From NCBI RefSeq assembly GCF_029011175.1, contig NZ_CP118946.1:1830680-1894679 (forward strand): a stretch of 64,000 nucleotides of DNA. The letters run 5' to 3'. The notes beneath the pieces were generated by a model. It saw nothing but the letters and a program-made list of their open reading frames with translations, was not told where the DNA came from and did no database searches. This DNA comes from Winkia neuii (GTDB lineage Bacteria; Actinomycetota; Actinomycetes; Actinomycetales; Actinomycetaceae). Position 1 is the stretch's first letter. Every line of letters begins with the position of its first letter. The translations under genes were made by a program, and so were the position numbers. Shown here one piece after another: positions 59,541 through 64,000 of the stretch.

Positions 59541-61445
59541 TTAATTGCGTGTTCGCAGGGCTCGGGCGCTAACGAATGCGGTCGCCGCGGCCCAGGCCTG
59601 CGGACGGCACGAAGCTGGATACGGCACTGGCGGGATAAACGGGCCGCCGCCGGGCAGGACCCCAAATAGCTCGGGCATGCGGAATTGGAAACGTTCGGCA
59701 GCGCGGGAAATCCGACTGGCGATTGTGCGGGCGTGCTCGTCGAGTCCCTCCGTCAGCATCCCGTCGATAATCATGCCGTTGTCGTGCGCCCACACACTCC
59801 CGCAGTGGTAGGAGAGGGGGTGGAATGCGCCGCAGCTTGTGCTCAAGGTGCGGATTCCGTAAGGGCTCAGAAGGTCTTCTTGGCACAGTCGTTCAGCCAC
59901 CGCTCGCGCCTGATCGGCACGCAAAATCCCAGTTCCCAGCAAGTGCCCCATGTTCGAGGCAGCGCCAGTGACCGTTTGCTTGTGCGCGTCCAGGGCAATG
60001 GCCGGGTAGGAGTCTGCGCCCTGGCCAACCCAAAAAGTGGAGGTGAATTTTTCTCGAATTTGCTCAGCACGCTCAGCGTACTTTTCGCTATCCACTCCCT
60101 GTTCTCCTAGCAATTTGCCGCCCTCGACAAGCGCCGCATACGCGTACCCCTGCGCCTCGCACAGAGCGATAGGCGCCTTCGCGAACTGCCCGTCGGCCCA
60201 CCGGATCGAATCACCCGAATCTTTCCACCCCTGGTTGGCCAGCCCTCTCCCAGACTTGTCTACATATTCCAAAAACAGGTCCCCGTCGGCATCCCCATCA
60301 GTACATATCCACTCCAGCGCAGCCTGTAGACGCTGCAGCAGAGGACTCAATTCGCCCTCCATACCACCCCTCCAGAGGGCGACGAACAGGCGCACCCACA
60401 GGGGCGTCGCGTCGATCGTGCCGAAGTAGGTAGGCGGCAGAGAAATCCGGCCGCCCGCATCAAAGGTTTCGAGGCCGTCGCGCCTCACCTCGTGCAGGAT
60501 TTTGCCGGGCTGTTCGCCAGTCTGCGGGCGATCGGCCTGCCCCTGCCGCGCCGCCAGCGCGCGCACCGTTCCCAGTCCGACCTGCGGGCATTCGTGGCGC
60601 AGCAGCCAGGCGGTGATGATGGAGTCGCGGCCAAACAGGGTGAAGAACCACGGGGCTCCTGCCGCGTAGAACGAGTTTTCGGGGCGGGAGCGCTCACCCA
60701 TTAGCAGCGAGTCTAAGTCTCGGGCAGCCACCGCCGTCCAAAGGTCTACCTTCTCCTGGGCCGCGCGGGGACCAGCCGCCTCTTGCGGTTCCTTCCTACG
60801 CTGTGCCTGCGCGGTTATTCCCGCATGCCTACTCGCGGCGAATTGGCCGGATTCGTCACGCATTTGCAGCGACCAGGCACAGGCTTCTTCAGAATTGGGC
60901 TTCAGGTTGAGGCACCAGCAACAGGTGAAAGAGGTCTCGCTCTCGACGAGTTTAGCTTCCGGAGCCCACCAAGTAGCGAAGGCGCTCCCGTCATCCCACT
61001 TGCCACCCTTGGCATAAACGGCCCTAGCCGGTTTGCCGGACTTGATCTTTTCCATGGAGCTCAAGTCGGGACTAACCTGCAGCTCCAAGGTGAGGACGAA
61101 GGCCTTCGAGGACGCGTTCTGGACGGCCATCTGTTCGCGCACGCCTTCGATATCGACGACGCGGTCGCGCACTAGCAAGATCTTCGGATCAGCGGTGTCG
61201 CCCTCGATTCGCAGCGCGTTCACGAAGCGGGTGTGCCCACTTTCTAAGTCCAGTTGGGTCAGAGGTTCGACGGCGACTTCTTCCCCTTCGAGGGTGAGCC
61301 TCAGGCTTAGCCGGGAGATCAGGCGCGTGTCGTAGCAGTAGATGCCTTGGGCTCCCCCGTCAAGGTTTCCGGCGGTGTCGGCCCACACCTGATTAGGCAC
61401 GCGCAGGGTTGGCACCAGGTTGTGCAAGAAGGGCTGACCAGCCAT
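59541..61445 (-). CDS. Amylo-alpha-1,6-glucosidase / glycogen-debranching-type enzyme
   Basis: A 634-residue protein. The start at the ATG complementary to 61443-61445 has GGAG five bases upstream and is preferred to the ATG at 61472. The N-terminal domain (DGGAQGIYCYDTRLISRLSL, GHTRFVNALRI) is the GDE_N_bis type. The C-terminal (alpha/alpha)6 part has APWFFTLFGRDSIITAWLL, LPPTYFGTIDATPLWVRLFVALW, GWKDSGDSIRW and FHPLSYHCGSVWAHDNGMI, the usual active-site segments. It would trim or debranch alpha-glucans in the cytoplasm. It is divergent from a LacI regulator and sugar ABC transporter genes. Confidence 0.88.
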   Translation of the reverse strand: MAGQPFLHNLVPTLRVPNQVWADTAGNLDGGAQGIYCYDTRLISRLSLRLTLEGEEVAVEPLTQLDLESGHTRFVNALRIEGDTADPKILLVRDRVVDIEGVREQMAVQNASSKAFVLTLELQVSPDLSSMEKIKSGKPARAVYAKGGKWDDGSAFATWWAPEAKLVESETSFTCCWCLNLKPNSEEACAWSLQMRDESGQFAASRHAGITAQAQRRKEPQEAAGPRAAQEKVDLWTAVAARDLDSLLMGERSRPENSFYAAGAPWFFTLFGRDSIITAWLLRHECPQVGLGTVRALAARQGQADRPQTGEQPGKILHEVRRDGLETFDAGGRISLPPTYFGTIDATPLWVRLFVALWRGGMEGELSPLLQRLQAALEWICTDGDADGDLFLEYVDKSGRGLANQGWKDSGDSIRWADGQFAKAPIALCEAQGYAYAALVEGGKLLGEQGVDSEKYAERAEQIREKFTSTFWVGQGADSYPAIALDAHKQTVTGAASNMGHLLGTGILRADQARAVAERLCQEDLLSPYGIRTLSTSCGAFHPLSYHCGSVWAHDNGMIIDGMLTEGLDEHARTIASRISRAAERFQFRMPELFGVLPGGGPFIPPVPYPASCRPQAWAAATAFVSARALRTRN

Positions 61446-61501
61446 TTTCACTCCATCGGGGTTGACTTTCATTCACGATCGTATTTATGCTAGTAGACAT
61501 T

Positions 61502-61517
61502 ATTTGAACGTTCAAAT
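61502..61517. promoter_or_regulatory. LacI-family operator palindrome
   Basis: ATTTGAACGTTCAAAT is a perfect 16-base palindrome with a central CG, the form bound by LacI/GalR regulators. It sits between the divergent debranching enzyme and lacI-type genes, 22 bases before the regulator start, and so could control both. Confidence 0.75.
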
Positions 61518-61539
61518 CAAGTGCAAGAAAGGGGCGGCA

Positions 61540-62520
61540 ATGGCACACAAACCGACACTGCTTTCCCTGGCCATGGACCTAAACGTGTCCAGGCAAACCA
61601 TTTCAAACGCCATCCACCACCCCGAACGCCTGCAGGCCGACACTCTTGCGCGCATCCGCGCCGAATTGGACCGCCAAGGTTATGCCCCCTCGCGGGCGGC
61701 ACGCCAACTGCGCAACAATCGAGCCGGCGCCTTCGGCTACCGCCTGCACCCCACTTTTGACGGCATCAACGGCAACATCCTGGACCGCTTCCTGCACGAA
61801 CTGGTCGCAACGGCCCAGGCAGCAGGATTCTCTGTGGTGGTATTCGCCGCCAACTCGGACGAGGACGAAATTGCGCAGCTACAACATCTGCACCAGACCG
61901 GCGCGATCGACGGGGCCATACTAAGTGCCTCTTCCGAGGGCGACCCGCGCCCCACAGCACTCGCTACTGCGGGCCTTCCAGGTGCCAGCTTTGGCCGCCC
62001 CTGGGCAGCCCCCGCCAGCCCATACGCCTGGGTAGACGTAGACGGTAAAGCAGGCACGGCAGCAGCTGTCACCTCCCTCCGAAACGCCCACCACGACCGC
62101 ATCGGGTGGATCGGCTGGAACCCAGAAGTGGGCGTCGGCCATGACCGCTACCTAGGCTACAAGGAGGCGTTAGGCGATCTAATTGATCCCGACTTACAAC
62201 GCCGCTACCCGGATTCAACAGACGCAGGCCGCAGAGCCGCCCTCGAACTGGCCGAAGCGGGGGCCACAGCGGTCGTGTGCGCATCAGATTCGCTAGCACT
62301 AGGCGCGGTCACCTCGGGCGCTTTTGCAAGGGGGAACATCTTCGGCTTCGACGACACCCCCGTCGCTGCCGCAATGGAAATGAATTCGGTGCGTCAGCCC
62401 ATCGAGGACATAGCCCGCACCTGCTTCCAACTAGCTCTTAGCTCCCTAGAAAAGAACATAAAACCTACAGGAACACTGGTCAAAGCCAGTCCTGTCATAA
62501 GAACCTCAATAGAAAGGTAA
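61540..62520 (+). CDS. LacI-family transcriptional regulator of alpha-glucan/maltodextrin genes
   Basis: A 326-residue protein starting at ATG 61540 (AAAGGGG upstream). The HTH and hinge are classic LacI: TLLSLAMDLNVSRQTISNAIHHPERLQADTLARIRAELDRQGYAPSRAARQLR. The periplasmic-binding-protein-like effector domain follows (GFSVVVFAANSDEDEIAQL, HHDRIGWIGWNPEVGVGHDRYLGYKEAL, VVCASDSLALGA). It probably represses the debranching enzyme and transporter genes until a malto-oligosaccharide binds. Five bases separate it from the solute-binding gene, so it is probably in the same operon. Confidence 0.92.
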   Translation: MAHKPTLLSLAMDLNVSRQTISNAIHHPERLQADTLARIRAELDRQGYAPSRAARQLRNNRAGAFGYRLHPTFDGINGNILDRFLHELVATAQAAGFSVVVFAANSDEDEIAQLQHLHQTGAIDGAILSASSEGDPRPTALATAGLPGASFGRPWAAPASPYAWVDVDGKAGTAAAVTSLRNAHHDRIGWIGWNPEVGVGHDRYLGYKEALGDLIDPDLQRRYPDSTDAGRRAALELAEAGATAVVCASDSLALGAVTSGAFARGNIFGFDDTPVAAAMEMNSVRQPIEDIARTCFQLALSSLEKNIKPTGTLVKASPVIRTSIER

Positions 62521-62525
62521 CAGCA

Positions 62526-63758
62526 ATGGGGAAGAAAAAGATCACGGCAGCTATGGCGCTGCTCGCTACCTCTGCGCTAACGCTGAGCGCGTGCGGATCC
62601 GGTTTCGATGACGATAACGCCTCCGGCAGCGACAGCAAAGGTGACGGCAAACTGTCCGTTCTAATTGCGGCCTCCGGAGACGCCGAAGCCAAATCCGTCA
62701 AAGACACCATCGCCAAGTGGGCGGACAAGAATGGGGTCGACACCAAGGTTGACGTCGCCTCCGACCTAGTTCAACAGTTGGCCCAAGGCTTTGCAGGCGG
62801 CAACCCACCAGACCTGTTTTATACCAGCGCTGACCAGTTCCAGGGCTACGCCGAATCCGGGTACCTGCAAGCCTACGGCGACGATTTGAAGAACAAAGAC
62901 GACTTCTACCCCAGCCTGCGCGACGCTTTCACCCACGACGGCAAGTTCTACTGCGCCCCCAAAGATTTTTCGACTTTGGCACTAATTATCAATACTGCCG
63001 AATGGGAGAAAGCCGGTTTGACCGACGCTGACTACCCGAAGGATTGGGACCAGCTAAAGACTGTTGCCGCCAAACTAACCAAGGGCGACCGGCCCGGCCT
63101 TACTATGAGCCCCGAGTACCAGCGCATGGGTGCCTTTCTGGCCCAGGCGGGTGGTGGCCTCGAAAAGGACGGCAAGGCAATCGCTTCCGCACAAGGCAAT
63201 AAGAAGGCGTTACAATACCTGTCTGACCTGGCTAAAGAGGGCTCTTTGAAACTATCTAACCAGCTCGGCTCTGGTTGGGGCGGCGAAGCCTTCGGCAAGG
63301 GCCAGGCAGCCATGGTAGTTGAAGGAAACTGGGTCGAGGGCGCCCTCAAGAACGATTATCCGGATCTGAAATACAAGGTAGTCGAACTACCTGCCGGCCC
63401 GGCCGGTAAGGCCACCCTTCAGTTCACCAACTGCTGGGGCCTGGCAGCAGATTCGAAGGACAAGGCGGACGCTAAGAAGTTGGCCGAATACCTGACCGAG
63501 GCAGAACAACAAAACACCTTCGCGAAAGACTTCGGAGTAATGCCTTCCGTGAAGTCCGCCGCCGAAGCGTGGAAGAAGGCCAACCCGGCACTAGCCGCCT
63601 TCCTGGACGGAGCCGACTACGCGCAGAACGTGCCAACCGCCAAGGGAGCCACCGACGTGTTGGACGAGCTGAACTCCAAGCTGGAACAGTTACCCAACTT
63701 CGACATTGAAACAACACTCGAACAGACCCAAAAGGACATGGCAGCAGTCCTAAAGTAA
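62526..63758 (+). CDS. Extracellular sugar-binding lipoprotein (ABC transporter, MalE-type family 1)
   Basis: A 410-residue protein with a lipobox LSAC (Cys23) after a signal peptide. The family 1 fold shows in FAGGNPPDLFYTSADQFQGYAESGYLQ, DGKFYCAPKDFSTLALIINTAEWEKAGL, GKGQAAMVVEGNWVEGAL and the C-terminal LTEAEQQNTFAKDFGVMPS. It captures an oligosaccharide, probably maltodextrin given the debranching enzyme and LacI regulator beside it. The permease gene follows after a stable hairpin. Confidence 0.9.
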   Translation: MGKKKITAAMALLATSALTLSACGSGFDDDNASGSDSKGDGKLSVLIAASGDAEAKSVKDTIAKWADKNGVDTKVDVASDLVQQLAQGFAGGNPPDLFYTSADQFQGYAESGYLQAYGDDLKNKDDFYPSLRDAFTHDGKFYCAPKDFSTLALIINTAEWEKAGLTDADYPKDWDQLKTVAAKLTKGDRPGLTMSPEYQRMGAFLAQAGGGLEKDGKAIASAQGNKKALQYLSDLAKEGSLKLSNQLGSGWGGEAFGKGQAAMVVEGNWVEGALKNDYPDLKYKVVELPAGPAGKATLQFTNCWGLAADSKDKADAKKLAEYLTEAEQQNTFAKDFGVMPSVKSAAEAWKKANPALAAFLDGADYAQNVPTAKGATDVLDELNSKLEQLPNFDIETTLEQTQKDMAAVLK

Positions 63759-63765
63759 CGCTGCG

Positions 63766-63789
63766 GGTGGGGGCGTCGGAGCCCCCACC
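63766..63789 (+). promoter_or_regulatory. Intra-operon hairpin after the sugar-binding protein gene
   Basis: GGTGGGGGC-GTCGGA-GCCCCCACC is a perfect 9-bp GC-rich stem with no U-tract, lying between the solute-binding and permease genes. Such hairpins often protect the 3' end of the binding-protein mRNA and lower permease expression relative to it. Confidence 0.65.
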
Positions 63790-63812
63790 TCTACAGGCTT
63801 AGAGAGGCAATG

Positions 63813-64000
63813 ATGGCAACGAAGCACTCCAGCCGCACGACGGGCCAAAATCTGGCCGGCTGGCTATTCTTGAGCCCCGTCATTTTGATTCTGGGATTGT
63901 TCTTATTCGTCCCAGTACTAATGGCAGCATGGGTATCCGTTTCCGACTGGGGAGGGCGAGGTTCACCCTTCAGCAGCAACGTTTCCTTCGTAGGCGCAAA
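63813..64000 (+). CDS. Sugar ABC transporter permease (MalF-type), N-terminal part (cut by window edge)
   Basis: Two ATG codons at 63810 and 63813 follow GAGAGG; the second has better spacing. The visible residues (ATKHSSRTTGQNLAGWLFLS, then PVILILGLFLFVPVLMAAWVS and DWGGRGSPFSSNVSFVG) give the first membrane helix and the start of the first periplasmic loop typical of MalF/UgpA-like permeases. It would pair with the binding lipoprotein just upstream. Confidence 0.85.
   Translation, partial: MATKHSSRTTGQNLAGWLFLSPVILILGLFLFVPVLMAAWVSVSDWGGRGSPFSSNVSFVGA

Overview
The window looks like chromosomal DNA of a high-GC Gram-positive bacterium, most likely Actinomycetaceae (Actinomyces/Schaalia-like); the genus cannot be fixed from sequence alone. 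The evidence is a fimbrial operon in the order tip protein, shaft pilin, class C sortase (the Actinomyces type-2 fimbria order), LAxTG-type wall-sorting signals, a DtxR/IdeR-like iron box, many GTG/TTG starts and moderately high GC. No rRNA or tRNA gene was seen.

Layout. 1-3.5 kb: start of a glycine-betaine ABC ATPase, a truncated ABC ATPase, and a PIF1-like helicase ending in a BRCT domain. 3.5-15 kb: a complete type I-E CRISPR-Cas locus in an unusual split form. cas6e-cas3-cas1-cas2 lie on the minus strand, divergent from cse1-cse2-cas7e-cas5e on the plus strand, followed by a 39-repeat array whose crRNA-sense strand is minus. A lone repeat unit sits downstream of cas2. 15-19 kb: a wall-anchored metallophosphoesterase, YccF, an NAD(P)-binding protein and a small membrane protein. 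19-24.5 kb: a sulfur/hydroxy amino-acid module (YheO-type regulator, Cys/Met-metabolism PLP enzyme, RidA, two near-duplicate HAAAP transporters). 25-30 kb: a giant Rib-like repeat surface protein broken by a frameshift. 30-32.6 kb: an HhH-GPD glycosylase and a BCCT transporter.

32.7-47 kb is a second defence block: an Mrr type IV restriction enzyme, then a complete type 1 BREX operon (brxA, brxB, brxC, pglX, pglZ, brxL) with abutting or overlapping genes. BrxL is unusual: after its AAA+ core, where a Lon-like protease domain is expected, it carries an Ala/Gly linker and a domain that strongly resembles the C-terminal PLD-like domain of eukaryotic MITD1 (MIT_C). PglX shows alternating AT-rich and GC-rich blocks in its target-recognition half.

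47-50.5 kb: two small unknown genes, a secreted esterase, and a Fic protein preceded by four regularly spaced palindromes. 50.4-51.5 kb is non-coding and rich in inverted repeats. 51.5-59.1 kb: an iron-box-controlled LAHTG surface protein, a small CxxC protein and the fimbrial operon. 59.5-64 kb: a maltodextrin-type module (debranching enzyme, LacI regulator with an operator palindrome, solute-binding lipoprotein, start of a permease).

Taken together, the window interleaves two independent anti-phage systems (nucleic-acid memory by CRISPR, modification-linked exclusion by BREX) with surface adhesins and nutrient uptake. The cas genes and parts of pglX look richer in AT than their neighbours, consistent with horizontal acquisition or recombination; this is a by-eye judgement.
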